From: Undibacterium sp. CCC3.4 | GTDB lineage: Bacteria; Pseudomonadota; Gammaproteobacteria; Burkholderiales; Burkholderiaceae_D | Length of the DNA stretch: 64,000 nucleotides | NCBI RefSeq assembly: GCF_034347425.1 | Contig: NZ_CP133779.1 | Location: 558,001 to 622,000 of the forward strand | Reading direction: 5' to 3' | Shown here: positions 18,000 to 27,826 of the stretch, piece by piece | How positions within the stretch are numbered: the first letter of the stretch is position 1 | Layout of the letters: every line of letters starts with the position of its first letter | Notes under the pieces: generated by a model | Told to the model about the DNA's origin: nothing | What the model saw: only the letters and a program-made list of their open reading frames with translations | Databases searched by the model: none | Translations under genes and position numbers: made by a program

Positions 18000-19838
18000 A
18001 TGAACGAAACCGCGCCCGATACCGTTGCCGAAGCCTTGCACTTGTTGCAAACGGTATTCGGTTATCCGGCCTTCCGCTTGCAGCAAGGCCAAATTGTCGA
18101 ACACGTCGTCCATGGTGGCGACGCGCTCGTGCTCATGCCTACTGGCGGCGGCAAATCGCTGTGCTACCAAATTCCTGCCTTGGTACGCAAGGGCGTCGGC
18201 ATCGTGGTCTCGCCGCTGATCGCTCTCATGCAAGACCAAGTCGATGCACTCGATGAAGTCGGCGTGCGCGCCGCCTTCCTCAATTCCACGCAAAGTTTTG
18301 AGCAAATTCTCGCGGTCGAAAAGAAAATGCGCGAAGGCGAACTCGATCTGGTCTATATTGCGCCGGAACGTTTGCTGACGCAGCGTTGCATGGAACTGCT
18401 GCAAGTCATCGACATCGCCTTGTTTGCGATCGATGAAGCACATTGCGTATCGCAATGGGGTCATGATTTCCGGCCAGAATACATCCGCCTGTCGGCCTTG
18501 CACGAGCGCTTTCCACATGTGCCGCGGATTGCCCTCACTGCAACAGCTGATCAGCAAACGCGCGATGAAATCATTCATCGGCTGCAGCTCGAAAATGCCC
18601 TGCAATTCGTGTCGTCCTTCGACCGTCCCAATATTCGCTATCAAATCGTCGAAAAAGCCAACGGGCGCAAACAATTACTCGATTTCATCGAAGCCCAACA
18701 CAATGGCGACGCCGGCATTGTGTATTGCCTGTCGCGTAAAAAAGTCGAAGAAACGGCCGAATTTCTCAATGAACACGGCATCACGGCACTGCCTTATCAC
18801 GCCGGCATGGAGATGCAATTACGCAGCCGCAATCAAGCGCGTTTCTTGCGCGAAGAAGGCATCGTCATGTGCGCCACGATTGCCTTTGGCATGGGGATAG
18901 ACAAGCCCGACGTGCGCTTCGTGGCCCATCTCGATTTACCGAAAAGCGTGGAAGGCTACTATCAGGAAACCGGTCGTGCCGGTCGCGATGGTGCGGCTGC
19001 CAATGCCTGGATGGCTTACGGTTTGCAAGATGTGGTGCAACAACGCCGCATGATCGATGAATCAGAAGCCGACGAAACGCATAAGCGTGTACTGGGCGTA
19101 AAACTCGATGCCATGCTGGCCTTGTGCGAAACGCTCAATTGTCGGCGTGTGCAATTGCTCGATTACTTTGGCCAAGCCTCGCAAGCTTGCGGCAATTGCG
19201 ATACCTGCATCACGCCGCCGACCTCGTTCGATGGCAGTGTGGCAGCGCAAAAAATTCTCTCTACCGTGTATCGGGTCGACCAGCGCTTTGCCGCCGGTCA
19301 TGTGATCGATATTTTGCGCGGCATCGATACCGAACGGGTGCAGCAATGGCGCCACGCGCAACTCTCCACCTTCGGCATCGGTTCCGATAAAAGTGAAGCC
19401 GAGTGGCGCGCCCTGTTGCGGCAATTGATCGCGCTCGGTTTGCTGGCGGTCGATTATGAAAATTACAGTTCGCTCAAACTGACCGAGCAGTCACGCGCCG
19501 TGTTGCGCGGCGAATTGAAAGTACAACTGCGCCAGTATAAAAAAGCCGAGAAGGCTGTCAAGCATAAACGGCAGTCGGCTAAAGATTTTTCCGAGAGTGA
19601 ATTATCTAATGATGAACAGGTCTTGTTCGATAAATTACGCTGGTGGCGCGTCGAAACGGCGCGCACCCACAATGTGCCGGCCTATGTGATTTTTCCCGAT
19701 GCGACGCTGCGTGAAATCGCCCGACAGGCACCGCCCTCGCTGGCCGATCTGCGCGCGATTTCCGGCGTCGGTGATAAGAAGCTCGAGAGCTATGGTGCCG
19801 AAATTCTGAGCTTGATCGCCCAGTTGCTCGGGCGTTAA
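18000..19838 (+). CDS. recQ: ATP-dependent DNA helicase RecQ
   Basis: 612 residues. The start at 18000 gives [17 protein letters not shown]; an alternative at 17973 would overlap uppP. Helicase motifs: [10 protein letters not shown] (Walker A), [15 protein letters not shown] (DEAH plus aromatic loop) and [10 protein letters not shown] (motif VI). The zinc-binding cysteines follow ([11 protein letters not shown]...CGNCDTC), then the winged helix and a C-terminal HRDC domain ([14 protein letters not shown]). It unwinds recombination and replication intermediates in RecF-type repair. Full length. Confidence 0.96.
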   Translation: MNETAPDTVAEALHLLQTVFGYPAFRLQQGQIVEHVVHGGDALVLMPTGGGKSLCYQIPALVRKGVGIVVSPLIALMQDQVDALDEVGVRAAFLNSTQSFEQILAVEKKMREGELDLVYIAPERLLTQRCMELLQVIDIALFAIDEAHCVSQWGHDFRPEYIRLSALHERFPHVPRIALTATADQQTRDEIIHRLQLENALQFVSSFDRPNIRYQIVEKANGRKQLLDFIEAQHNGDAGIVYCLSRKKVEETAEFLNEHGITALPYHAGMEMQLRSRNQARFLREEGIVMCATIAFGMGIDKPDVRFVAHLDLPKSVEGYYQETGRAGRDGAAANAWMAYGLQDVVQQRRMIDESEADETHKRVLGVKLDAMLALCETLNCRRVQLLDYFGQASQACGNCDTCITPPTSFDGSVAAQKILSTVYRVDQRFAAGHVIDILRGIDTERVQQWRHAQLSTFGIGSDKSEAEWRALLRQLIALGLLAVDYENYSSLKLTEQSRAVLRGELKVQLRQYKKAEKAVKHKRQSAKDFSESELSNDEQVLFDKLRWWRVETARTHNVPAYVIFPDATLREIARQAPPSLADLRAISGVGDKKLESYGAEILSLIAQLLGR

Positions 19839-19842
19839 GATC

Positions 19843-20913
19843 ATGGAAGCTCATCTTAGCGCTGCCGCCTTGAGCACCGTGCCAGCGGACAGCAAACAAC
19901 AACGCCGCCTGCAAATGGCCGATATTGCCAGGCTCGCTGGCGTCTCGACCTCGACCGTGTCGCGCGCCTTGAGTGGCAGCCCGCTGGTAAATGAAGAAAC
20001 GCGTGTGCGCGTGGCTGAACTGGCACGCTCGCTCAACTATGCAATCAATATCGGTGCACAAAATTTACGTCTCAAGCAAAGCCGCACCGTGGCCGTGGTG
20101 GTACCGTATGAAAGCGAACAGCGCCAACATTTGTCTGATCCGTTTTTTCTCAGCATGCTGGGCAGTTTGGCTGATGCGCTGACTGAACGCGGTTTCGATA
20201 TGCTGCTTACGCGCGTCGATGCCGAACGGCTCGACAGCGTGGCGCAAATTTACGATACCGGCCGCGCACTCGGCATCATCCTCATCGGCCAGTGGCGCCA
20301 TCACGATCAATTGAATCAATTGGCGGCACGCCATGTACCCGTGGTGGTCTGGGGGGCGCAATTGCCGCAGCAATTGTATGTCACGGTAGGCAGCGATAAT
20401 GTCAGCGGCGGCGCTTTGGCGACTCGCCATTTAATCGACAGCGGCCGCCGACGCATCGCTTTTTTCGGTGATATCCGTTTGCCCGAAGTGGCGCAACGCT
20501 ATGCCGGTTATTGTCAGGCACTCAGTGCCGCCGGCCTCACTACCGAGCCGCAATTGCTGATTGCCGCCTCGTTTACCGCCGATGCCGGCCGCCTTGCAGT
20601 AGAGCAACTGTGCGGCAGCGGCGTGGCCTTCGATGCTCTGTTCGCTTGCAGTGATTTGCTGGCAATGACGGCCATCAATTCGCTCCGCGACAAACACTTC
20701 CGTGTGCCAGATGATGTCGCGGTGGTTGGTTTTGACGATATCGAATTAGCGCGCTACTTTCACCCACCACTGACAACGGTGCGACAAACCATCGCCGTTG
20801 CCGGTACCGCCTTGGTCAGCGCCGTGCTGGCCTTGGCCGAGCAACGCGGCAGTGCGCCGTGCTTGCTGGCTACCGAGCTGGTGATACGCGACAGTAGCCG
20901 AGCCTGCGCTTAG
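19843..20913 (+). CDS. LacI-family repressor of the sucrose locus (SuxR-like)
   Basis: 356 residues. The LacI helix-turn-helix is at about 24-50 (MADIARLAGVSTSTVSRAL), followed by the hinge helix and a sugar-binding periplasmic-type core (VVPYESEQRQHLSDPFF, GFDDIELARYFHPPLTT). It begins 4 bp after recQ but is functionally tied to the genes downstream: TonB receptor, amylosucrase and permease. Three CAATCGATTG-type palindromes lie between it and the receptor gene, including one just after its own stop. By analogy with SuxR of Xanthomonas it should repress transport and breakdown genes until sucrose or a derivative binds; the ligand is inferred from neighbours. Confidence 0.85.
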   Translation: MEAHLSAAALSTVPADSKQQRRLQMADIARLAGVSTSTVSRALSGSPLVNEETRVRVAELARSLNYAINIGAQNLRLKQSRTVAVVVPYESEQRQHLSDPFFLSMLGSLADALTERGFDMLLTRVDAERLDSVAQIYDTGRALGIILIGQWRHHDQLNQLAARHVPVVVWGAQLPQQLYVTVGSDNVSGGALATRHLIDSGRRRIAFFGDIRLPEVAQRYAGYCQALSAAGLTTEPQLLIAASFTADAGRLAVEQLCGSGVAFDALFACSDLLAMTAINSLRDKHFRVPDDVAVVGFDDIELARYFHPPLTTVRQTIAVAGTALVSAVLALAEQRGSAPCLLATELVIRDSSRACA

Positions 20914-20948
20914 GACCATATCACGCGGACAGGTGAAAACCATGGCTA

Positions 20949-20958
20949 CAATCGATTG
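20949..20958. promoter_or_regulatory. LacI-type operator half-match O1
   Basis: The palindromic core CAATCGATTG lies 35 bp after the repressor stop. It is the same core as the strong operator at 21166-21187, extended on the right side (GCAATT) but not the left. Probably an auxiliary site. Confidence 0.5.
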
Positions 20959-21165
20959 CAATTCACTCTTAATCAACTCTGTTTGATACCATTTTCAGCA
21001 CAAAATAATGCTGCATCACAGCAATTCCTTGTTGCCGCGAGCATTTGTTGCATAATTCAAACAGTATTTTCGACCCCCTCCGCCCTCTCAGTGTAGTCTA
21101 CCAACTCGAGCTTTCAGTAAATTTAACCGGATCAAGCGCGAACGCAGGAGATTTGCTGCATCGCA

Positions 21166-21187
21166 TTATTGCAATCGATTGCAATAA
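21166..21187. promoter_or_regulatory. Perfect 22-bp LacI-type operator O2
   Basis: A perfect palindrome of 22 bp centred on the CG at 21176/21177 with core TTGCAATCGATTGCAA. LacI-family operators are of this form with a central CpG. Its right arm contains the -35 box of the predicted promoter, so repressor binding would block RNA polymerase directly. Confidence 0.75.
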
Positions 21188-21207
21188 CTTTTCCTCTGCC
21201 TGATAAT
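21179..21207 (+). promoter_or_regulatory. Predicted sigma-70 promoter of the TonB-receptor gene
   Basis: -35 TTGCAA at 21179-21184, 17-bp spacer, -10 GATAAT at 21202-21207. The -35 lies inside operator O2. The coding start at 21300 is about 85 bp beyond the expected start point. Confidence 0.55.
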
Positions 21208-21262
21208 CTGTCTCACCTGCAATGTACAGGCCGCGATCAAACTGACTCAAACACACAAATTA

Positions 21263-21272
21263 CAATCGGTTG
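21263..21272. promoter_or_regulatory. LacI-type operator-like site O3
   Basis: CAATCGGTTG within TACAATCGGTTGCATA, one mismatch from the O1/O2 core. It lies downstream of the predicted transcription start and 28 bp before the receptor ATG, a position suited to looping with O2 or a roadblock. Confidence 0.45.
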
Positions 21273-21299
21273 CATATAAAACTGAACACGGAGACTCTC

Positions 21300-23603
21300 A
21301 TGCCCACATCGACACCCCAATTAACCCGTATCGCCAGCTTGGTATCGCTGGCAGTATTCCAAATGAGTTCGGCCTTGGCTCAACAAGCTGCGGTCCCGGT
21401 CGAGAACGACAAAAATTCGCTCAACCTCAATTCTGTCATCGTCACCGGTACCGCCATCCGTACCTCGAAGATGAAAGCCAGCGTTTCGATCAGCTCGCTC
21501 GATGCCGACCAAATCGCCCAGGCGGCGCCAACTAATGCGGCTGAAATTCTGCGCTCGGTACCAGGCGTGCGCGCTGAATCCTCGGGTGGTGAAGGCAATG
21601 CCAACCTGACGGTGCGCGGCGTACCCATCTCGGCCGGCGGCGCACGGTATGTACAATTTCAAGAAGATGGTTTGCCACTGCTGCAATTCGGCGATATCGC
21701 CTTTGCCACGCCCGATATGTTCTTGCGTGCTGATGGCGGCCTCAGTCATTTGGAATTCGTACGCGGCGGGACGGCTTCGACCATGGCGACCAATGCGCCA
21801 GGCGGCATCGTCAACTTCATCACTAAAACCGGCCAAGAAAACGGCGGCAGCTTGGGCATTACCAAGGGCGTCAATTTCGATGAAACCCGCTATGACTTCG
21901 ATTATGGCACTGCCATCGCGGCTAAAACACGCATGTTTGTCGGCGGTTTTTATCGCACCGGTGATGGCGCGCGCCCAGCCGGCATGAATGGCGAAGATGG
22001 CGGCCAGTTGCGCGCCAATATCACACAAGAACTCGAGAATGGCTATATCCGCCTGAGCGTCAAACATCTCGACGACAAAACACCGATGAATATGCCGCTG
22101 CCGGTAAAAACCGTCAATGGCTCGATTTCCGCCTTGCCGGGCATGGACCCGCGCACTGCCAGCTTTTATTCGCCATACTGGACACCTGACCTGGTGCTCG
22201 ACAAGAACAACAATAAAATCGCCACTAATATCAATGATGGCTTGCATGTGGTGAATAATGCCTTCGGTGCCGAAGCCTCGCTTGATGTTGGCAACGGCTG
22301 GAAGTTCGATGACAAATTCCGCAAGTCGACCAATACCGGACGTTTTATTTCGCTGTTCCCCGGCGATAACGGCTCGGTTCAAAGCGGCATGAGCTACGCG
22401 ACCGGCCCGAATGCCGGCAAAGCCTACACCGGCGCAGCCTTCACCGAAACGGTGTTCAATGTGTCGCTCGATGATCTCGGCAGCACCGTCAACGATGCAC
22501 GTTTGTCGAAAGTGTTTGAACTGGCCGGTGCCAAATTGGCGACTACGGTCGGCTATTACAGCTCGCTGCAACATGTCGGCTTGACCTGGAACTTCAACCA
22601 ATACCTGTTGCAAGCCACCGGTGACAAACCGGCCTTGCTCAATTCGGCCGCCACCATTGCCGGCTCACCGGGTTTGTTAGCGCAAGGCACCAGCGTGTTC
22701 GGCGGTTGCTGTAACCGTGTCATCGATGCGCAATACAAAACCAATGCGCTCTATACCAATTTGGGCTGGGAAAGCGGCGACTGGAATCTCGATGGCAGCC
22801 TGCGTTACGACAAACAGCAAGCCAGCGGGGTTTATAACCAAGCGGTCAAGCAGTTGTACTCAACGGCCAACGCCAAATACATCGATTACGGCGTCAACCA
22901 TACTTCGTACTCCTTCGGTGCCAATTATCGTTTGAACCGGGATCTGGCGCTGTTCGCCCGCACCAGCGACGGTATCGCTTTCAATGCCGACCGCATCATG
23001 TTCGGTAATCCACTCGACGGCAGCGTTCCTATCAGTACCAATATCGTCAAGCAAAATGAAGCTGGTGTGAAATGGAAGCGAGATAATTTCAGCAGTTTCA
23101 TCACGCTGTTCCAAGCCAAGACTACGGAATCGAATTACGAAGCAACCACGCAGTCTTTCAGCGCCAACAGTTATGATGCCAAGGGTGTGGAAATCGAAGC
23201 CAGCTATCGCCTCGGCGACTTCCGTGTCAGCGGCGGCCTGACCTATACCGATGCCAAGATCGTCGCTGCCAGTGATCCGACTACCATCGGTCACGCGCCA
23301 CGTCGCCAAGCTAAAGTGATTTATCAAATTGCGCCGACCTATACCTTTGGCAATGCTGTCATCGGTGCCAGCGTCATCGGTACCGGCAAATCCTTCGGCG
23401 ACGATGCCAACACCATCACCTTAGACGCCTTCCGAGTGCTCAATACCTTCATCAATTATCAAGCGACTGAGCGCTTGCAAGTGTCCCTGAGTGCGAACAA
23501 TCTGCTCAACACCATCGGTTATACCGAAGTTGAGGGCGATGGTCATGCCGCCCGCTCGATCAACGGCCGTACCCTCAGAGCAACTGTAAAGTACGCGTTC
23601 TGA
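21300..23603 (+). CDS. TonB-dependent outer-membrane receptor, probable sucrose uptake (SuxA-like)
   Basis: 767 residues from the ATG at 21300. A signal peptide (ending near SSALAQQ) is followed by the plug domain with NAAEILRSVPGVRAESS and LTVRGVPI, then a 22-strand-type barrel ending in an aromatic residue (KYAF), as required for outer-membrane insertion. A TonB-box-like stretch LNSVIVTG precedes the plug. Its position between a LacI repressor and an amylosucrase marks it as a carbohydrate receptor of the SuxA kind, not a siderophore receptor. A strong terminator follows its stop. Confidence 0.87.
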   Translation: MPTSTPQLTRIASLVSLAVFQMSSALAQQAAVPVENDKNSLNLNSVIVTGTAIRTSKMKASVSISSLDADQIAQAAPTNAAEILRSVPGVRAESSGGEGNANLTVRGVPISAGGARYVQFQEDGLPLLQFGDIAFATPDMFLRADGGLSHLEFVRGGTASTMATNAPGGIVNFITKTGQENGGSLGITKGVNFDETRYDFDYGTAIAAKTRMFVGGFYRTGDGARPAGMNGEDGGQLRANITQELENGYIRLSVKHLDDKTPMNMPLPVKTVNGSISALPGMDPRTASFYSPYWTPDLVLDKNNNKIATNINDGLHVVNNAFGAEASLDVGNGWKFDDKFRKSTNTGRFISLFPGDNGSVQSGMSYATGPNAGKAYTGAAFTETVFNVSLDDLGSTVNDARLSKVFELAGAKLATTVGYYSSLQHVGLTWNFNQYLLQATGDKPALLNSAATIAGSPGLLAQGTSVFGGCCNRVIDAQYKTNALYTNLGWESGDWNLDGSLRYDKQQASGVYNQAVKQLYSTANAKYIDYGVNHTSYSFGANYRLNRDLALFARTSDGIAFNADRIMFGNPLDGSVPISTNIVKQNEAGVKWKRDNFSSFITLFQAKTTESNYEATTQSFSANSYDAKGVEIEASYRLGDFRVSGGLTYTDAKIVAASDPTTIGHAPRRQAKVIYQIAPTYTFGNAVIGASVIGTGKSFGDDANTITLDAFRVLNTFINYQATERLQVSLSANNLLNTIGYTEVEGDGHAARSINGRTLRATVKYAF

Positions 23604-23628
23604 TTGTCTTTATCTCCTCGTAGTGTTG

Positions 23629-23664
23629 GCTGCCCTTGCTGGTAAAAGCAAGGGCAGCGTTTTC
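23629..23664 (+). terminator. Rho-independent terminator after the TonB-receptor gene
   Basis: GCTGCCCTTGCT (23629-23640) pairs perfectly with AGCAAGGGCAGC (23647-23658) and is followed by GTTTTCTTTC. It sits between the receptor and the amylosucrase gene and would make receptor transcripts more abundant than the downstream genes. Confidence 0.8.
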
Positions 23665-23700
23665 TTTCACTCCTTAATTTCTTAATTTTCACGACCCACC

Positions 23701-25653
23701 ATGCTTTCTCGCTCGCTCCACGATCGTTGCCTGTCCCAATTACTGACTGCCGTGCCAGCGGCATTGCATGCGTCCGTCAGCGCGCGCTTTCACCAACATG
23801 CAGACCATCTGCTGACGCGCTTGCAGGCGCTGTATGGCAGCAGCTTCGCCGACGCAGCGGCCTACCAAACTTGGCTCGACAGCTTTTTGTGCAGCATAGG
23901 CGAAACCCTGGCACAGCGGCCAGCGGCATTGCTGGCCCACGATGCACAACGGGTGGCTGAGCCGGACTGGTTTTTACGTGAAAACATGCTCGGCTATTGC
24001 GCCTATGTTGATCGCTTCAGCGGTACGCTGTCGGGTTTATCGGCGCGCATTCCGCACTTGCAAGAACTGGGCGTCAACTATTTACACTTACTGCCGTTTT
24101 TACAAGCCCGCGCCGGCGAAAACGACGGTGGTTTCGCGGTGGCCGACTTTGATCAAGTCGAAGCAGCCTTAGGCCAGAATGCCGATCTGGAACAGTTGAG
24201 CGCGCAATTACGCGCGGCCGGCATCAGTCTGTGTGCCGATTTCATCCTCAATCATGTGGCCGACGACCATCGCTGGGCGCAAGCGGCAAAAGCCGGTGAT
24301 CCGCACTACCGCGACTTTTTTCATCATTTCCCCGATCGTCAATTGCCCGACGCGTATGAAGCGCAGTTGCCGCAAATTTTTCCGCTGGTCGCTCCCGGTA
24401 ATTTCAGTTACATCGAGCCTATGCAAGCCTGGGTCTGGACCACTTTTTATCCGTATCAATGGGATTTGAACTATGCCAATCCGGCCGTGTTTGCCGAGAT
24501 GAGCAGCGCCATGCTGCGCTTGGCCAACCGCGGCGTCGAAGTGTTTCGACTCGATTCCACGGCGTTTTTATGGAAGCGCGCAGGCAGCAATTGCATGAAT
24601 CAGCCGGAAGCGCATTGGCTGCTGCAAGTCTGGCGCGCACTGACAGCCATCGTCGCGCCGGCGGTATTACTCAAAGCGGAAGCCATCGTGCCGACGGCCG
24701 ACTTGCCAGCCTACTTAGGCGGCCCGCAACAGCCAGAGTGCCATATCGCTTATCACAGCACCTTGATGGCAGCATCTTGGGCGGCGCTGGCCGAACAAGA
24801 CACCAGCATGCTGCAGGCGGTGATCGCCACCACGCCGGCACTGCCGCCAAAGACCAGTTGGCTGACCTATGTGCGCTGCCATGACGATATCGGTTGGAAT
24901 GTATTGCGTCCCGAAGCCAGTTTACTCAATGCCGATGGGGGCGCGCGCTTGGCAGCGATCAGCCGTTTTTATGCCGGTACCGATGGCAGTGGCGCGCGCG
25001 GCGCCAGCTTTCAAGCCAGCGATCCACAAGCCGTGCACGGCACGGTCGGGATGGCGGCGGCGCTGTGCAGTCTCAGTCTGACACCGAGCCCGGCGCAGCG
25101 CGCTGCCGCACGCGCACGCATGTTGCTGTTGTTTGGCGTGAGTCTGTATTTCGGTGGTCTGCCTTTGCTTTATATGGGCGACGAATTCGCTCAAGATAAT
25201 GATGCGCAGTATGCCGATATGACGGCGCAAGCCTTGGATAGTCGCTGGCTGCACCGACCGCACTGGGATGAGCAAAGCTACCGCAGCCGCCATGACCGCA
25301 GCAGCGACGCCGGTGCGATGTTCACGGCCTTATCGAATTTATTACGCACCCGCCGCCAATTGCCGCAACTGGCAGCACGCCAGCCGCGCCGCTTGCTAAG
25401 CTGCGCCAATCCGGCCATCTTGGCCTTGTTGCGCGGTGAAGGCAGCCAAGTACTGCTGTTACTGGCGAATTTTTCTGAACACGCCTGCGTGCTCGATCTG
25501 GCTACCCTGCTGCCGCCGCAAGATGCCGCGCAAGCTTGGTTCGATCAGCTCAGCAACACGCAACTGAGCACCCAGATCACGCTGGCAGCTTGGTCGCAGC
25601 AGTGGCTGACGCCAGTCCCGGTCTTACCTCACCATCAGGAGTCCATCGCATGA
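23701..25653 (+). CDS. Amylosucrase (GH13), SuxB-like
   Basis: 650 residues without a signal peptide, close to the length of Neisseria amylosucrase. The GH13 catalytic set is visible: nucleophile D285 in VFRLDSTAF, acid/base E327 in LLKAEAIV, and the third aspartate in VRCHDDIGW near 395. The N-terminal helical domain and the LGYCAYVDRFSGTL start of the barrel agree with amylosucrases. It converts sucrose to an alpha-glucan plus fructose inside the cell. Its last four bases overlap the start of the permease gene. Confidence 0.88.
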   Translation: MLSRSLHDRCLSQLLTAVPAALHASVSARFHQHADHLLTRLQALYGSSFADAAAYQTWLDSFLCSIGETLAQRPAALLAHDAQRVAEPDWFLRENMLGYCAYVDRFSGTLSGLSARIPHLQELGVNYLHLLPFLQARAGENDGGFAVADFDQVEAALGQNADLEQLSAQLRAAGISLCADFILNHVADDHRWAQAAKAGDPHYRDFFHHFPDRQLPDAYEAQLPQIFPLVAPGNFSYIEPMQAWVWTTFYPYQWDLNYANPAVFAEMSSAMLRLANRGVEVFRLDSTAFLWKRAGSNCMNQPEAHWLLQVWRALTAIVAPAVLLKAEAIVPTADLPAYLGGPQQPECHIAYHSTLMAASWAALAEQDTSMLQAVIATTPALPPKTSWLTYVRCHDDIGWNVLRPEASLLNADGGARLAAISRFYAGTDGSGARGASFQASDPQAVHGTVGMAAALCSLSLTPSPAQRAAARARMLLLFGVSLYFGGLPLLYMGDEFAQDNDAQYADMTAQALDSRWLHRPHWDEQSYRSRHDRSSDAGAMFTALSNLLRTRRQLPQLAARQPRRLLSCANPAILALLRGEGSQVLLLLANFSEHACVLDLATLLPPQDAAQAWFDQLSNTQLSTQITLAAWSQQWLTPVPVLPHHQESIA

Positions 25654-26987
25654 CTATCCGCTCCGCTTGGCAACGCGTGACGCACAAACCAATGCTGAGT
25701 TTTCGGCAGATACTGAATATGAATATCGGCTTTTTCGGGATTCAGTTCAGCTTTGGTCTGCAACAAAGCAGCATGAGTCCGATTTACAGCTATCTCGGTG
25801 CCGATGAAGCCAGCCTGCCCTATCTGTGGCTGGCCGGGCCAGTCACCGGCTTATTGGTGCAACCGCTGATAGGCGCGCTCAGTGACCGCACGGTCAGTCC
25901 TTGGGGCCGGCGCACGCCGTATTTCTTGATCGGTGCCATCTTGTGCAGCCTCGGTTTGCTGCTGATGCCTTTCAGTTCCAGCTTGTGGATGGCCGCCAGT
26001 ATTTTGTGGATACTCGATGCCGCCAACAATGTCACCATGGAACCTTACCGTGCCTTCGTCAGCGACCGCCTCGAACCGAGCCAGCACTCACTCGGCTTTC
26101 TGACACAAAGCGCCATGACCGGCTTGGGCCAGACGCTGGCTTACCTGACCCCGTCGCTGCTGGTTTGGTTCGGTATGAGCCGGGATGCAGTCAATGGCAA
26201 CCAGATTCCCTACATCGTCATCAGCGCCTTCTTAATCGGTGCGGTGTTCTCGCTGTCATCGATACTGTGGAGCCTGAAGACGACCCCGGAACTTGCGCTC
26301 GATGCCCAGCAATTGGCAGCAATTCAAAGCCAGCCACGCGGTTGGCGTGCCATCGCTACCGAGCTCATCAGCGCCGTCCTCGAGATGCCGCCAACGATGC
26401 GACAACTGGCGCTGGTCAAACTGTTTCAATGGTATGGCATGTTCTGTTACTGGCAATATATCGTGCTCTCGCTCGGGCGTACCCTGTTCGACAGTACGCT
26501 GCCGGGCGCTGCCGGTTTGCGCGAAGCCAGCCTGCTCAACGGTAAAATCGGGGCCTTCTATAATTTCGTCGCCTTTGTCGCCGCCTTCGCCTTGGTACCG
26601 TTTACCCGCAGATATGGCCCGAAAATCACCCATGCGGTGTGCCTGGTTCTGGCCGGCCTTGCCATGCTCAGCATTCCTTCGCTGCATACGCCATTCTGGC
26701 TATGGCTGCCGATGTTAGGCATAGGTTTAGCCTGGGCCAGCATCATGGGTAATCCGTATGTGATGTTGGCCGGCTGTATTCCGGAACAACGCACCGGCGT
26801 GTATATGGGGATCTTCAATATGTTCATCGTTATCCCGATGATCATACAAATTTTTACCCTGCCCTTGATTTACCACGCTTGGCTGGGTGGCAATCCGGAA
26901 AATGTCATCCGTTTGGCCGGTGCCTTGCTAATCTGCGCGGCCGTGGCAGTGAGTATGGTGAAACTGCTGCCGGCAAAAAAAATCTGA
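25650..26987 (+). CDS. Sugar permease of the MFS (SUT/GPH type), probable sucrose transporter (SuxC-like)
   Basis: 445 residues. The ATG at 25650 overlaps the amylosucrase stop (ATGA) and has CAGGAG upstream. About twelve membrane segments. The cytoplasmic loop motif [18 protein letters not shown] is the signature of plant-type sucrose transporters and related bacterial disaccharide symporters, and [11 protein letters not shown] follows in the next loop. It would carry sucrose from the periplasm to the cytoplasmic amylosucrase. Translationally coupled to amylosucrase. Confidence 0.87.
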   Translation: MTIRSAWQRVTHKPMLSFRQILNMNIGFFGIQFSFGLQQSSMSPIYSYLGADEASLPYLWLAGPVTGLLVQPLIGALSDRTVSPWGRRTPYFLIGAILCSLGLLLMPFSSSLWMAASILWILDAANNVTMEPYRAFVSDRLEPSQHSLGFLTQSAMTGLGQTLAYLTPSLLVWFGMSRDAVNGNQIPYIVISAFLIGAVFSLSSILWSLKTTPELALDAQQLAAIQSQPRGWRAIATELISAVLEMPPTMRQLALVKLFQWYGMFCYWQYIVLSLGRTLFDSTLPGAAGLREASLLNGKIGAFYNFVAFVAAFALVPFTRRYGPKITHAVCLVLAGLAMLSIPSLHTPFWLWLPMLGIGLAWASIMGNPYVMLAGCIPEQRTGVYMGIFNMFIVIPMIIQIFTLPLIYHAWLGGNPENVIRLAGALLICAAVAVSMVKLLPAKKI

Positions 26988-27028
26988 GGCCACTTGTCGG
27001 GACGGGTCGCCTATGCTTAAATAGCTGT

Positions 27029-27826
27029 ATGTCCCTGCCCACCCCGCCCACATTGTTGCCACCCGCTTTGCTCGACGCTGCCGCCGAACTGGCGCAACGT
27101 CGGCGCGACGGCAGGCGTGGTGAGCGTTTGGCAGAGGAGCAACGACCGCAGAACTGCCGACAAGCTTGGGCGCTGCAACAACGAGTCAGTGGTCTGTTGA
27201 ATTGGCCGATAGGCGGCTGGAAATGTGCGCTGCCAAACGCCGAGCAAATCGTGGTGGCACCGATCTACCGCCACAGCATCCACCAACACGGCGAGCCCTG
27301 CCCGGTTTGGCCGATCGATACCAAGGCGCGCATAGAACCGGAGCTGGCCTTCGTGTTCGCGGCCGCGCTGCCGTGCCGCCCACAGCCTTACAATCCAGCC
27401 GAAATCGACGCCGCTATCGGCAGCGTTCATCTGGCCTTGGAACTCATAGGCAGCCGCTACCAATGCCCGGAGCAAGCCAGCTTTGCCGAACATCTGGCCG
27501 ATGGCTTGTTCAATCAAGGCTTGCTGCTGGGCCCGGCCATACCAATGGAAGCGGCGGATGCGGCGCACCTGCAGATAGAAATCAGCGACGCGGCAACGCC
27601 GCGTGTGTGGTCAGGGGTACACCCGGCCGGTCAGCCGCGCGCGCCGTTGTATTGGCTGCTTGAATTTTTGCGCGCCGCCGGCATCGGCCTGCAGCGTGGA
27701 CAATGCGTGATTACCGGTTCGTATGCCGGCAGCCCCGATGTCGCGCTCGATACGCCCTTGACGATACGCTTTGGCGAACTCGGTAGCTTGGCGGTGCGCT
27801 TTACCGACGCCAGCGGTTTTGAGTAA
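27029..27826 (+). CDS. 2-keto-4-pentenoate hydratase/fumarylacetoacetate hydrolase-family protein
   Basis: 265 residues from the ATG at 27029; earlier in-frame starts fall inside the permease gene. The family core is clear: GWKCALPN, KARIEPELAFVFAAALP (metal-binding glutamates) and VHLALELIGSRY. Enzymes of this kind hydrate 2-oxopent-4-enoate in meta-cleavage pathways or act as oxaloacetate-type decarboxylases. No aromatic-degradation genes are nearby, so the substrate is open. It lies 41 bp after the permease gene. Confidence 0.75.
   Translation: MSLPTPPTLLPPALLDAAAELAQRRRDGRRGERLAEEQRPQNCRQAWALQQRVSGLLNWPIGGWKCALPNAEQIVVAPIYRHSIHQHGEPCPVWPIDTKARIEPELAFVFAAALPCRPQPYNPAEIDAAIGSVHLALELIGSRYQCPEQASFAEHLADGLFNQGLLLGPAIPMEAADAAHLQIEISDAATPRVWSGVHPAGQPRAPLYWLLEFLRAAGIGLQRGQCVITGSYAGSPDVALDTPLTIRFGELGSLAVRFTDASGFE

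Noticed and set aside
21321..22613. 430-codon open frame on the reverse strand
   Set aside because: It is fully inside the TonB-receptor gene, has no family motif, and arises from GC-rich codon bias.
24459..24884. Long forward and reverse frames inside the amylosucrase gene
   Set aside because: Alternate-frame shadows of a clear GH13 gene; no ribosome sites or motifs.
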